Shown here piece after piece: positions 44,570 to 53,699 of a stretch of 64,000 nt of DNA. Numbering within the stretch: the first letter of the stretch is position 1; the number at the start of each line of letters is the position of its first letter. The position numbers and the translations under genes are program-made. The notes under the pieces were generated by a model. That model searched no databases. It worked only from the letters and a program-made list of their open reading frames with translations, and was not told where the DNA came from. Source of the stretch: a virus; the IMG/VR virus record IMGVR_UViG_3300044981_000021, positions 36,881 to 100,880 of that record. One strand, written 5' to 3'.

Positions 44570-46447
44570 TTAGAACGACTGTCCTTCTGCCGCTGCTAAT
44601 TGCTTAGCCTTGGCTTTTTGTTCATCTGTCGGCTTACCGCCCGTCCATCCCGCTTTTTGGAGATAGCTTTGCGCTCTAGTTAGTAGGCGGTCTTTCAGTT
44701 CTTGTTGGGCGCGTAGATAGTCGGCCTTGGACATCAATTTGTCGTCTTTTTGGTAAAGCTGTGCGGTATTACGCATAGATGAAATAGCCCCAAGCGCTTG
44801 TTCGGTATTCATCTTAGCGTTCAACATCGTTGTTGCTTTATCTAGAATCTCTTTCGAGAAACGACTAGTGTGCATCTTGGTAAAACCAGATTGAGCCGTC
44901 AGTAAGTCGTCATATAGCGATTGCGCATCCTTCTTGCCCATTCCGTAATGCGCCATGAATTCACCAACCGACCCACCAATAGGACCGATATAGGTTGGAT
45001 GAGATTTAATAACCTGCTCAATACGGTCTAGCTTTTCAAGCAATGTTCCCGCAGTGGCAGCAGTTTGTTGCTGCATCTGTCCCGGCTTATAGGCGGATAT
45101 CTCCTTTAATGGAATTGGATTACCATAGGCATCTACCGGCTGTGTATCCCCGGACTCATCTAAGGTCAGCTTGCCGCCGCGCTGGTCGCGCCCATCTTGA
45201 ATTCGCTGATCGAAAAGAACCTTTTCTTCGTTGAAGTCTGTTTTGCCTTCTTTGTTAGCCGCCGCTGCCTTGAGTTGTTTCTGATACTTATCGTCCCACG
45301 GTTTAGCCCTGTCAATGAGTTTCTGTGCTCGCTGTACTAACTCAGGCGATCCGCCGCCTTTATTGTCGATGATGGTCTTAGCATCTTCTATGGCCTGCCC
45401 TGCCAATTTGCCATTTTCTTCGGCAAAATTACTTTCTGCCTTATCTAGTGTCTTACGAAATTCCGCAGTCTTAGCCATTTGATCGGGCTTATAGTTGGGG
45501 CTGAAGTTGTGGATGTAATCGGTAGCGCGATCTTTACCAACCACAAACTCTCTTCCGTTACGCACAGACTTAGCAGGAATAGCCGTCTTTGGTTCTTGGC
45601 CTTGAGCGATGGCATATAAATCGTCAAAGTTATCGGGCACGGGAACCTTAATGCTTCGCATGTAGCCCTTAACTTGGTCGCTAGTTTCTTGTGGAGCATC
45701 TAGGCCGTCGCGAGGCGCAAGTTTGGATGTTTCGTTTTCAACTAACGCCTTACGTCCTGCATGAACCAGAAGTGATGTACCATCGGTCGAGTTAGTCCCA
45801 GCGGGAACAGAACCATTCATTGGCGGTATGCCAGCTTCTTCATGCCCGGGCAGCTTCCAATCGAAAGCCCCTTCCATGGAGTTATTTTTTACATGGAATA
45901 CGGCCTTGGTTGGATGCTCGTAGGTTGAAAACCCAGTGGGGGCAATCATTACTAAATCGTTTGGATATTGTTTCTTGGCCGACTGTAATTGGTCCGCTAG
46001 ATCGGCATCTTTATCGGAAGTTCCACCAACAATCTCGGCATTTCCTTCTTGGTAGAGATTGTCAAACCATCCTGCCATGGTGTCGTGGGCGGCTTTTTGC
46101 GAAGCCTCGTCGGCTTGCGCCAGTGCGTGCTTTGCTTGTAGATATTGAACCTGCGTCATCGCAATACGTTGTTGACGCATCGTAGCTTCATCTGCTTGTG
46201 CTTGTTGTTGCTGTTGCTTCTGCTGATTTACTTGCTGCGCATTAATCCCCGCAGCCATAGAGCGCGTATAGGGATTGCTCTGATTCTGTCCTAGCGCGGC
46301 TACTCCGCCTTGCACGGCCCCTCTTACTAGGGTCTGGACGAGATTCCCAAAGAATCCAGTCCCGCCCGAAATACCCATTTGGCCACCATTAATCATGCCG
46401 CCTTGTTGCTGTACGGGTTGCGAATTGTCAGTCTGCGGGTCGGGCAT
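44570..46447 (-). CDS. internal-virion-like protein
   Basis: A 625-residue protein: Gly-rich start (GGMINGGQMGISGGTGFFG), a Gln-rich coiled stretch (QQVNQQKQQQQQAQADEATM), long helical body and TLLEKLDRIEQVIKSHPTYI near the C-terminus. Likely an ejection or internal core component. Confidence 0.6.
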   Translation of the reverse strand: MPDPQTDNSQPVQQQGGMINGGQMGISGGTGFFGNLVQTLVRGAVQGGVAALGQNQSNPYTRSMAAGINAQQVNQQKQQQQQAQADEATMRQQRIAMTQVQYLQAKHALAQADEASQKAAHDTMAGWFDNLYQEGNAEIVGGTSDKDADLADQLQSAKKQYPNDLVMIAPTGFSTYEHPTKAVFHVKNNSMEGAFDWKLPGHEEAGIPPMNGSVPAGTNSTDGTSLLVHAGRKALVENETSKLAPRDGLDAPQETSDQVKGYMRSIKVPVPDNFDDLYAIAQGQEPKTAIPAKSVRNGREFVVGKDRATDYIHNFSPNYKPDQMAKTAEFRKTLDKAESNFAEENGKLAGQAIEDAKTIIDNKGGGSPELVQRAQKLIDRAKPWDDKYQKQLKAAAANKEGKTDFNEEKVLFDQRIQDGRDQRGGKLTLDESGDTQPVDAYGNPIPLKEISAYKPGQMQQQTAATAGTLLEKLDRIEQVIKSHPTYIGPIGGSVGEFMAHYGMGKKDAQSLYDDLLTAQSGFTKMHTSRFSKEILDKATTMLNAKMNTEQALGAISSMRNTAQLYQKDDKLMSKADYLRAQQELKDRLLTRAQSYLQKAGWTGGKPTDEQKAKAKQLAAAEGQSF

Positions 46448-46817
46448 TCTTCGCCTCTACGAAATAGTCTAGCTTGGTCTTGGTATTAATCTTTGGATCG
46501 CCAATGGCCTTATGAAGATATTTAACGATATATTCCTCTGTGCCTTGGTGAATGGAGTAAGTTCGCATCAAACTTGTTACCGTGTGGTCGCCTAAGTCGG
46601 CTCGCGACGCACCGTTACATTTCATTTCGAGGTCGAAAAGACAAGCCTTTTGCCCACTGTGTATAGAGCCAAATTGCCGCAAGCGAAATGTCGGCTTACC
46701 GTTTTCAAATACCTGTAAACGCAGCGGATTATTTGCGTTATATGCTGGGTCGCCGGGGATATTGGCTTTGTTGTAAGCAGCGATAGCGGACAGTAAGCAT
46801 TCAAGTCGGGAGCGCAT
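46428..46817 (-). CDS. virion-associated small protein
   Basis: A 129-residue protein with YNANNPLRLQVFENGKPTFR and IHSGQKACLFDLEMKCNG, a pattern seen in small phage peptidoglycan- or virion-associated proteins. Overlaps both neighbours. Confidence 0.55.
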   Translation of the reverse strand: MRSRLECLLSAIAAYNKANIPGDPAYNANNPLRLQVFENGKPTFRLRQFGSIHSGQKACLFDLEMKCNGASRADLGDHTVTSLMRTYSIHQGTEEYIVKYLHKAIGDPKINTKTKLDYFVEAKNARPAD

Positions 46818-47584
46818 TAAAATGGACCGCTTACCAGTGGAATTGAATCTGGGATTGGGGATGATGCTACGGGCGCTCCGGTAAAGCCGGGGTTGCCCAA
46901 ATTGGCATTGCCTTGACCGCCTCCAGCCATAGAGAACATGGTGCCACCAATTTGACCCATAGTAGTTAGCCCGCCCGTTAACGCCCCCGCTGCACCATTT
47001 ATCAAACCACCCAATAAGCCTTGCCCTAAATTACCCCAGAAGTCCCCAGCTATGGATTGCTGATTTATTGTATTGGCCTGATTGAAAGCGTTCTGATTGG
47101 CCCCGGTTAGCAATCCGCCTACCTGTGGAGATGCGCCTAGCATTGCTGGGATATTTTGCAATCCAGATAAAGCTGTCATTTGTTGCTGATTCTTGTATTG
47201 CTGATTGGCTAGGTTAATCTGGTTCTGTCCGGTCGCCACAGTATTGCCTGCGGCAGAATTGATCTGTGATTGGATAGCGGCGTTAACTCCAGACGGAAGT
47301 CCTGCCATGTTGTTAGTTGCGAAATTTGCGTTCTCGGCTTGTCTGGCGTTAGCTGCTTGTGCGCCCGTAGTGTTGATTAGACTTGCATCTAAGTCGGCAA
47401 GTGCCGCCGCCCCAAACCCAGTCGGATTGGTATAGAGCGATTCTAGTTGGGGTTTTAGGAAATTATTTACGAAAGAATTTTCTTGTCCGAATTGCTGCTG
47501 GTACTGAGTAAAAAGCGCTTGACTTTCCGCAGCGGCTTGTTGCTGCGCCGTTTGTTCCGCCTGAGATGGACCCGAACCACACAT
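46817..47584 (-). CDS. internal-virion-like protein
   Basis: A 255-residue Gln/Asn/Ala/Gly-rich protein (MCGSGPSQAEQTAQQQAAAE), with a hydrophobic Gly-rich segment near residue 190 (LLGGLINGAAGALTGG) that could insert in membranes. Fits a podovirus ejection protein. Confidence 0.6.
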   Translation of the reverse strand: MCGSGPSQAEQTAQQQAAAESQALFTQYQQQFGQENSFVNNFLKPQLESLYTNPTGFGAAALADLDASLINTTGAQAANARQAENANFATNNMAGLPSGVNAAIQSQINSAAGNTVATGQNQINLANQQYKNQQQMTALSGLQNIPAMLGASPQVGGLLTGANQNAFNQANTINQQSIAGDFWGNLGQGLLGGLINGAAGALTGGLTTMGQIGGTMFSMAGGGQGNANLGNPGFTGAPVASSPIPDSIPLVSGPF

Positions 47585-47597
47585 AGTTCGAGTCTAA

Positions 47598-48356
47598 TCA
47601 AGTTGTTACAAGACTCTCTAGTGACTGAAGTTTTAGTTCTAGTTGGCAGATTCGTTCTTTTAGTCTTGTGCAGTTATCGCATCTCTTATTTCTCGCTTGC
47701 TGCTTGCCTGTGGCCCACCGACAATTTCCCGGCCCGTAGTTGCCATCAACCTCTATGCGGTCGAGAGAATATTCCATAGATGGTCGCGCCCCTAATTCAT
47801 CGTAAAACTGCTCGAAACTGATGAAGTTAAATTTAATACCGCGTCCGCCATAGTTATTATATTGGTTGTTTTTGGGATTCACACAGCGGTTCATCGCGCC
47901 TTGATAAATCCTGTACTCTGTACTTCCAGACATGCCGTGAGTCATGTGGCGCGGCATTATTTTCATGGTTTCATATCTACGGCAGCCGCACGAGCCGGTA
48001 CCCCCGGAAGCAAGATTGCAGCCTTTTACGATGGTTTCTTTGCCGCAATCGCACTTACATCTCCACCATGCAGAAGATGTACCGATTGTCAATCTCTCTA
48101 GCACGGTTAATTTGCCGAAACGCATTCCGGTTAGAAATAGAAACCTAGTCACGCGCTTTGGTTTGCATCCACAAGATGTAACACTATGGCCAAGTAGGTT
48201 CTTTGCGGTTGATGTGTGCATATTTCCGCAATCGCACTTGCATGACCACGAATGTCTCTTCTCTTTGCCAAGTCTGCCGATATACTTCTCAGCTACTAGG
48301 CTTCCAAATCTCTGATTAGTCAGGTCTTGATGTATTGGTGGTAATAAGTTGTCCAT
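47598..48356 (-). CDS. HNH endonuclease with duplicated zinc ribbon
   Basis: Two tandem N-terminal units, each W-x-CKCDCG...SCGC, precede the HNH region (MNRCVNPKNNQYNNYGGRGI, FEQFYDELGARP, LDRIEVDGNYGPGNCRWAT). Inserted in the virion operon without a good ribosome site. Intact relative of the broken HNH at 19920. Confidence 0.88.
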   Translation of the reverse strand: MDNLLPPIHQDLTNQRFGSLVAEKYIGRLGKEKRHSWSCKCDCGNMHTSTAKNLLGHSVTSCGCKPKRVTRFLFLTGMRFGKLTVLERLTIGTSSAWWRCKCDCGKETIVKGCNLASGGTGSCGCRRYETMKIMPRHMTHGMSGSTEYRIYQGAMNRCVNPKNNQYNNYGGRGIKFNFISFEQFYDELGARPSMEYSLDRIEVDGNYGPGNCRWATGKQQARNKRCDNCTRLKERICQLELKLQSLESLVTT

Positions 48357-48396
48357 AATTACCAAATATACATGACGCGCTAAATGATTTGTTGAT

Positions 48397-48480
48397 TTAT
48401 TTTAGTTTCCGACAACCGAACACACTAGGGGCGAGTAACAGAAGCAGCCAAATAACGGGATGAGATAGAATGCGAATCAC
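48397..48480 (-). CDS. tiny lipoprotein
   Basis: 27 residues from GTG 48480 (GTGA overlap): VIRILSHPVIWLLLLLAPSV then FGCRKLK, a complete lipoprotein signal with lipobox and almost no mature part. May be an outer-membrane spanin-type peptide. Confidence 0.45.
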   Translation of the reverse strand: MIRILSHPVIWLLLLLAPSVFGCRKLK

Positions 48481-48917
48481 GGCGTTTTATCTGTTGGTAG
48501 GGTTGAAACTTGTTGCTCCAACCACAGAACTCGTTCGTCGGGACTATCGGTGAAGCCGAGGTAGCGGCGACAGAACCAAGCAAGCGGTTTCGAGATTGTT
48601 TCATACAGAATTTGAGCATAACCATTTCGCTTCGCGTTATGTACTACTTCTGGGAACTGCGTGACCAAACACTTCCGAATTTTTTCTTTTTCAACTCCAC
48701 AGAATTGGATATGAAGCCGGAGGGCATTCGACATACGCAGGAAAAGGATTGGTCCATCTTCGTCGAAATAAACACGTGACACCGTGTTGGGTTGCACGAA
48801 AAACGCGGGCTTCATCCAATCGGCGTGACAAGAATCTCTAGCGATTTCTTGTTCTATTTTAGGAAAATCTTCGGGGGTTATTGGCCGATGCGTAATCACA
48901 CCGCGAGTATAACTCAA
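48477..48917 (-). CDS. GNAT-like acetyltransferase
   Basis: A 146-residue protein, ITHRPITPEDFPKIEQEIAR..., strands VYFDEDGPILFLRMSNALRL and a C-terminal NGYAQILYETISKPLAWFCR. Fold suggestive of phage GNAT-like proteins in the virion operon; assignment moderate. Confidence 0.55.
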   Translation of the reverse strand: MSYTRGVITHRPITPEDFPKIEQEIARDSCHADWMKPAFFVQPNTVSRVYFDEDGPILFLRMSNALRLHIQFCGVEKEKIRKCLVTQFPEVVHNAKRNGYAQILYETISKPLAWFCRRYLGFTDSPDERVLWLEQQVSTLPTDKTP

Positions 48918-49591
48918 CTTGGGATAAGGCTATTCACAAATAAAGAACGACTGACGCCGGGGCTTGTAACATTGCCGTTGGTCGTAGCTTTCCAATAGAC
49001 GCTGTACGTTTCGAGGTTAAGTAACGAGTGACTAAGTGGAGCAGGATCGGTATAGGCGAGGCTCACAATGCTAGGCGTATTCGCGTTGCTTGACGTAGAT
49101 TGAGTGAATATCTGCGACATCAATTGGCCGCCCCGATAGATGGCGAACTGGACCTGATCGGCAGGATTCTGTGATTGCAACGGAATTGTGGCGGAAATCG
49201 TCGCGGGACCATTTACGACTAGCGATAACTCCATGTTTGGTACGGTACTCCACGACGTGCTCGCGTTTACGTTAGCCACGGCTCCTGATAGAACTTGCGT
49301 AGCTCCCGTGGTTCGCGGGACGGAACTAGACTTAATTGTAGTAATGGTATCATGCGTGATTGCTACGGGGGGAATCTGCCACATCTGCCGCCTAACCCCC
49401 GGCGATGCGTTCATAAACGGCGAGTCGTAACCTACACTGGTATCGTAGACATCCTGCGGAGAAGCATAGCCACGGGGCCGAATAGGGGCAGGAGAGCGGC
49501 TAGGACCGATGGTATTTATCTCGACAGACGCTTGTTGTTCTGCTGCGTCTTTGGCCTGTTCGAGAAGTACATTTAATGTAGGTCGCGTCAT
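48914..49591 (-). CDS. virion structural protein
   Basis: A 225-residue Ser/Thr/Asn-rich, beta-type protein starting MTRPTLNVLLEQAKDAAEQQ; a palindrome copy is encoded at codons 4-9. ATGA-coupled on both sides within the tail operon. Confidence 0.6.
   Translation of the reverse strand: MTRPTLNVLLEQAKDAAEQQASVEINTIGPSRSPAPIRPRGYASPQDVYDTSVGYDSPFMNASPGVRRQMWQIPPVAITHDTITTIKSSSVPRTTGATQVLSGAVANVNASTSWSTVPNMELSLVVNGPATISATIPLQSQNPADQVQFAIYRGGQLMSQIFTQSTSSNANTPSIVSLAYTDPAPLSHSLLNLETYSVYWKATTNGNVTSPGVSRSLFVNSLIPS
49568..49580. repeat. 13-bp palindrome copy
   Basis: TACATTTAATGTA at codons 4-8 of the virion gene starting at 49591. Confidence 0.75.
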
Positions 49592-49932
49592 TAGTGCCCC
49601 TCAAAATTCACAAATGTTTGCTTATTTTTATAAGGGCTGGTTGTCATAGAATACCACGCATCGCTTGTTCCGCGTACCGCTGAGCCGATGTATCTCTGAT
49701 TGGGTTGAGCGGGTACATAGAACCACGAATTCATCTGTGTGCTGTAAAGAATAAGCTGATTCTTTTCTGCTCCATAAGTCACAGCCCAAAGAATCTTCCC
49801 CGTAATTCCATTGGCGCGACAATAAATCGTATTGCTTGGTGGAGCGAGGTTCAACCATCCTACGCCGATACATTTTACGGTTTGACCAAAAGACGGTAGA
49901 GAGAGTAGTAAAAAGAACAACAATTTCTTCAT
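49591..49932 (-). CDS. small secreted protein in the tail operon
   Basis: A 113-residue protein with a clear Sec signal (MKKLLFFLLLSLPSFGQ) and a compact beta-rich mature part with two Cys. Its placement between virion genes is unusual for an exported protein. Confidence 0.6.
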   Translation of the reverse strand: MKKLLFFLLLSLPSFGQTVKCIGVGWLNLAPPSNTIYCRANGITGKILWAVTYGAEKNQLILYSTQMNSWFYVPAQPNQRYIGSAVRGTSDAWYSMTTSPYKNKQTFVNFEGH

Positions 49933-49933
49933 A

Positions 49934-52369
49934 TCAATGCCCCATCAAAACGGGAGCCGTAGCAACCGGATCGCCACTTTCTTGTTTACCAGACAAGCCT
50001 AGTCCTAGCACTTCGCTTTGTGCGGCTTCAGAAGCGAACTGAATTAGTATTTGCACATACTTTACCGCTGCCGCCGAACTTGGGTTGTAGATTTGGGTTG
50101 CGATGCTTTGCCAGTTATACCGAAGACTGCGATAGTTCACAGGATCGGCACCATAGGTTGGTGGGTCAGGAACAGGGTTGATAAGTTGTAAGAATTTACC
50201 CGTAATCTGCGAACCCGGAGGGTTGGTTAATGTAACCCCGGCATCGTTAGGGAGAATAGAAACACTAGGCACGCTGCCCGCGTTAGTCATCTCAAGATAC
50301 AGATTTTCCATCTTAGCTAATGTTCCTGGGTCGGCTTCTTGAATCGTTCCGACCACTACTTGCGGAGCATATGGCGTACCTAAATCAGTGAACGTAGCAA
50401 GATCGCGTTGTGCTATGGATTCTCCTGTTCCAATCAGATATTTCCAAACCCCAGGCCGTATCTCCACGGCTCCTGCGGCGGTAATGTTTGTGAACTTCAA
50501 TAGCGCGGGCAGGCACCATGCATTCTGTCTTATGTTGAATGGATAAAGAACCTGATTAGCTACGTCCAACAAGAACACCATCGCATCTAACCCCGAACGA
50601 TAGATGGTTACATAGGCTTGCGTTGGATCGACTTGTTGGAGTTGGTCTGCTATAACTCCTCCGCCAACTTCTTCCATTCCCGAAGCCGTTAAAGCAAAGA
50701 ATTGCCTGTCGGCGGTAAACATGTAGACGTTGGAACCATCCGTATCGGAAGCATTGTAGTTCCATAGTCCGGTATCGCGAATGAATTCATTGACAGTAAA
50801 TGAAACCGTAGACGTGCCACGAACTACTAGAATCTCGTCCAAGTCTTGAACCAACAAACCATTTGGGAGGGCGGTCAGACGAGTAATGGATGTTGGGATT
50901 ACAAACACATATACGGGATTCCAATTCGATTGCTGTAAACCTGAAAGAGAATCAGGACCGGTAGAGAAATAAAGCAGGTTTCCAACTATGCCCCAAAGTC
51001 TTCCCGCAAACCATTCCATACACGAAAGCCCCATGGGCGGAGGCGTGTTCTGAAAGTTGACAGCCGCTTGGCTGTTAACGTTAAGTGCCGTATCGAAAGC
51101 CGTGTCTTGTATGTTGGCTGTAGTATTCGGGAATGGCGAGTTTGGCAATTCGTAGAAGATCGACCCACCACCAGAATCGGTAGTTCGGTAAACGTGGATT
51201 TGGCTTACTTGTGTATCGGGAGATGCAGTCAGGGCAACTTGTACCGAAGTTTTACCGTTAAATGGTCCTGTATTGAGCGACGGTTGCGAGGCATTAGAGA
51301 TTTCCCCGCTAATTGGATTTCCGTAAGCCGTTACATATGTCCATCCATTTATAGCAAAAAAACTCCCCGATCCCGTAGGTGTAGCCGTAGGAGCGGTGTT
51401 GAAGAACAAATTGATGTTTACGTTGTCTACGGCAAACTGAATTGACGGTGATCCAACGGGAACTTGTACCGATATTCCTACTCCGAAAGTAGAGCTATTT
51501 ACGATGCTTGCAGGGATTCCATTAAACAGCCCCCAACTATCAGATGCAGAGCCAAAAGTAAATTGAGTTGAAGTCGTAGATGCGAAGCTAGAAGTCTTAG
51601 AATACAGATAAGCATGTCCATTGTAGAGCAAGGAAACCGTCAATTGATTTGGCGATATCTGACTCATTGACCCATTGAATGTTACCTGAACCCCAACGGC
51701 GGCAGCCGTAGCCCCGAATCCAAAGTTAGTAGCTTCCAGCGTACCCGAAAATCTGCTTGAACTGCTGCGGGTTGTCGTTGCATAGGCAACCGTAGATGTA
51801 ACGTTGCTAGGGTTGGCCCACGCTATTCCACCCGAACCCGTGGAAGCTCCTGCCCCGGCAATGGTTGCTCCCGTACTAGAAGCAATGGCTGAGATGCCCC
51901 AATTGGTTACCCCCTGTGATCCCGCAGGCCCGTCCCATTTGAACTGAACCTTGTTTCCGCCGACAAAAAGATAATTGCCAACGCCAAAGAAATAGCACTT
52001 CGTTCCAATCTGATCCCCAGTCTTGGTATAGACCACCGTAGGGGCGGTAGCATTGGGGGCGATGTATTCTATGTCGGCGGTTGTATCGAAGATTTGGAAT
52101 ATGCCTTGGCTCGCCGTCTTCCATGAGTAGGTATTCAGTAGCGTACCGTTCATTATTCCCGTTGAACAGTAGAGGAGATATCCGGGGCGGCGTTGGAGGG
52201 TTAGGCGGGGGGTTATCTCTAGGTCTTGACCGGAGAGCAATGAATCGTACAATTCGATCACTCTACGGCCCATTAACCGGATTGGGGTCGTAAGCTGGTT
52301 TCTTAAAGTTATCCAACCTGTATACCATCTTTGCCAGAAGATTAACGCGGCTTCGCTGAGGTAGGCCAT
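49934..52369 (-). CDS. large tail protein (nozzle/stabilisation-like)
   Basis: An 811-residue protein: MAYLSEAALIFWQRWYTGWI, IELYDSLLSGQDLEITPRLT, repeated beta segments, LFAGRL-type and VVRGTSTVSF motifs, reminiscent of podovirus tail tube/stabilisation proteins. No ribosome site; the 15-bp repeat ends 12 bases upstream of ATG. Confidence 0.65.
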   Translation of the reverse strand: MAYLSEAALIFWQRWYTGWITLRNQLTTPIRLMGRRVIELYDSLLSGQDLEITPRLTLQRRPGYLLYCSTGIMNGTLLNTYSWKTASQGIFQIFDTTADIEYIAPNATAPTVVYTKTGDQIGTKCYFFGVGNYLFVGGNKVQFKWDGPAGSQGVTNWGISAIASSTGATIAGAGASTGSGGIAWANPSNVTSTVAYATTTRSSSSRFSGTLEATNFGFGATAAAVGVQVTFNGSMSQISPNQLTVSLLYNGHAYLYSKTSSFASTTSTQFTFGSASDSWGLFNGIPASIVNSSTFGVGISVQVPVGSPSIQFAVDNVNINLFFNTAPTATPTGSGSFFAINGWTYVTAYGNPISGEISNASQPSLNTGPFNGKTSVQVALTASPDTQVSQIHVYRTTDSGGGSIFYELPNSPFPNTTANIQDTAFDTALNVNSQAAVNFQNTPPPMGLSCMEWFAGRLWGIVGNLLYFSTGPDSLSGLQQSNWNPVYVFVIPTSITRLTALPNGLLVQDLDEILVVRGTSTVSFTVNEFIRDTGLWNYNASDTDGSNVYMFTADRQFFALTASGMEEVGGGVIADQLQQVDPTQAYVTIYRSGLDAMVFLLDVANQVLYPFNIRQNAWCLPALLKFTNITAAGAVEIRPGVWKYLIGTGESIAQRDLATFTDLGTPYAPQVVVGTIQEADPGTLAKMENLYLEMTNAGSVPSVSILPNDAGVTLTNPPGSQITGKFLQLINPVPDPPTYGADPVNYRSLRYNWQSIATQIYNPSSAAAVKYVQILIQFASEAAQSEVLGLGLSGKQESGDPVATAPVLMGH

Positions 52370-52380
52370 TTACAACTAAG

Positions 52381-52395
52381 ATTTTAGGGGAGTTG
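52381..52395 (-). repeat. 15-bp repeat CAACTCCCCTAAAAT
   Basis: Directly after the TAG of the methyltransferase-like gene and 12 bases before ATG 52369. Confidence 0.6.
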
Positions 52396-53031
52396 CTATT
52401 GGGTTAAGTATTCAGCGTAGTCCACTACGCACTTAGCCAATTCAGGCGGGATAGTTGCAACCTTGGCGGCGGCTTTTGCCTTATCGCGATTCATCCATTC
52501 TGAATATGGGACACGATATTCTGTCAACTTACCTTGTGCTCTCGCCTTGCGGGCATCTTTTCCGTTGCCAATATCTATGCCTTTTTTTATTCCTTGCGGC
52601 ACCAGCGGCGGTACCGCATTGCCCCACAAATAAAATGGTCCACAATGATGAATCGCCCTACCCACAAAATCTTGCGCCGACCTGACGTTTTCCATGATAT
52701 ACGGGACGCCACTAGCTTCACAGATTGCACGGGTATGATTAAATAGTTGTATTCCTAATTCTGGATACGGTGGATTGGCATGAAACATCTTCATACCATG
52801 AACCGAGAATTGCTCACAAGGGGAGCTAACACAGATGAAATCAGCATTATCTGTTAATATTTTGAGCAATATTATTTCTTGTAAAATATCGCCTCGATAA
52901 AACTCGAAATGTGGCGGAATTTCTGGTGGGTCAATTAGATCGACGCCAACACATTCCCAACCCGCCGCCAAGAATGCTTTTGACCATCCTAGCCGACCGC
53001 AGAACAAGTCGAGCATCCGTTTGACTGCCAT
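52396..53031 (-). CDS. C5-type DNA methyltransferase-like protein
   Basis: A 211-residue protein with LDLFCGRLGWSKAF (motif I), CVGVDL, ICVSSPCEQFSV (Pro-Cys motif IV) and IMENVRSAQDF (E-N-V motif VI). It is shorter than usual C5 enzymes, with little room for a target-recognition domain. May protect phage DNA. Confidence 0.7.
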   Translation of the reverse strand: MAVKRMLDLFCGRLGWSKAFLAAGWECVGVDLIDPPEIPPHFEFYRGDILQEIILLKILTDNADFICVSSPCEQFSVHGMKMFHANPPYPELGIQLFNHTRAICEASGVPYIMENVRSAQDFVGRAIHHCGPFYLWGNAVPPLVPQGIKKGIDIGNGKDARKARAQGKLTEYRVPYSEWMNRDKAKAAAKVATIPPELAKCVVDYAEYLTQ

Positions 53032-53061
53032 AATCCTCTCTGTTCTACTGTACCACGCTGT

Positions 53062-53658
53062 TTATCCTGTCTCGCCTTTCGCGTTAATCCATTTGGTACG
53101 TTTAACGTATGCGATCATATTTTGGAGAATTTCTATGTCCTCTTTGATTCCACCCAAGGCCATATTGCATGTACTACACAGTAATCCGCGAACACAACGA
53201 CCACAGGATTTGCTTCCAGGGCAACAAGAATGGTCGTGATCTACGTGAAGCCTTCGCACCCTTCCAGTAGTCGGCTCCGTGGCTGGACAAGTGGCGCAAT
53301 GCCCATCTTGGGCATTAAGCATTCTCGCGTAATCTTCAATCGTTAAATTGTAGTTGTACCCAAGGAGATAATCTGAGCGATATTCGGGGTGTGCTTCGCG
53401 CCACCTTTTGTTTAGTACGCCACGTTGGACCTTGTTGGCGTTGTTCCATGCGCGATTATAAAAAGTAACTTTTTGGCGGTTATTGCGCTTCCAATTCTTG
53501 CAGCGCTCCTTGTTGTAATCGCGGTTTTCCTCGAAATAGGCGTCGTTATACTCTTTGACGTGTTCTTTGTTTTTTTCTTTCCACGCCCTCATGTACGCGG
53601 CCTTCTTGGCTTTGCGATCTGCTAGTTCTTGGTCCGTTAAAACTTTCTTTTTAGACAT
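53062..53658 (-). CDS. recombination endonuclease VII-type HNH nuclease
   Basis: ATG 53658 gives MSKKKVLTDQELADRKAKKA, a very basic N-terminus, then HCATCPATEP, RLHVDHDHSCCPG, CGRCVRGLLCSTCNMALGGI: the endonuclease VII pattern. Such genes are often homing insertions in phages. A palindrome copy lies near its 3' end. Confidence 0.85.
   Translation of the reverse strand: MSKKKVLTDQELADRKAKKAAYMRAWKEKNKEHVKEYNDAYFEENRDYNKERCKNWKRNNRQKVTFYNRAWNNANKVQRGVLNKRWREAHPEYRSDYLLGYNYNLTIEDYARMLNAQDGHCATCPATEPTTGRVRRLHVDHDHSCCPGSKSCGRCVRGLLCSTCNMALGGIKEDIEILQNMIAYVKRTKWINAKGETG
53097..53109. repeat. 13-bp palindrome copy
   Basis: TACGTTTAACGTA, encoding YVKRT near the end of the endonuclease VII-like gene. 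Confidence 0.75.
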
Positions 53659-53699
53659 GCAACTAGTATAGCACAAGCTGCCGCAAAGTGTTTATTTAT

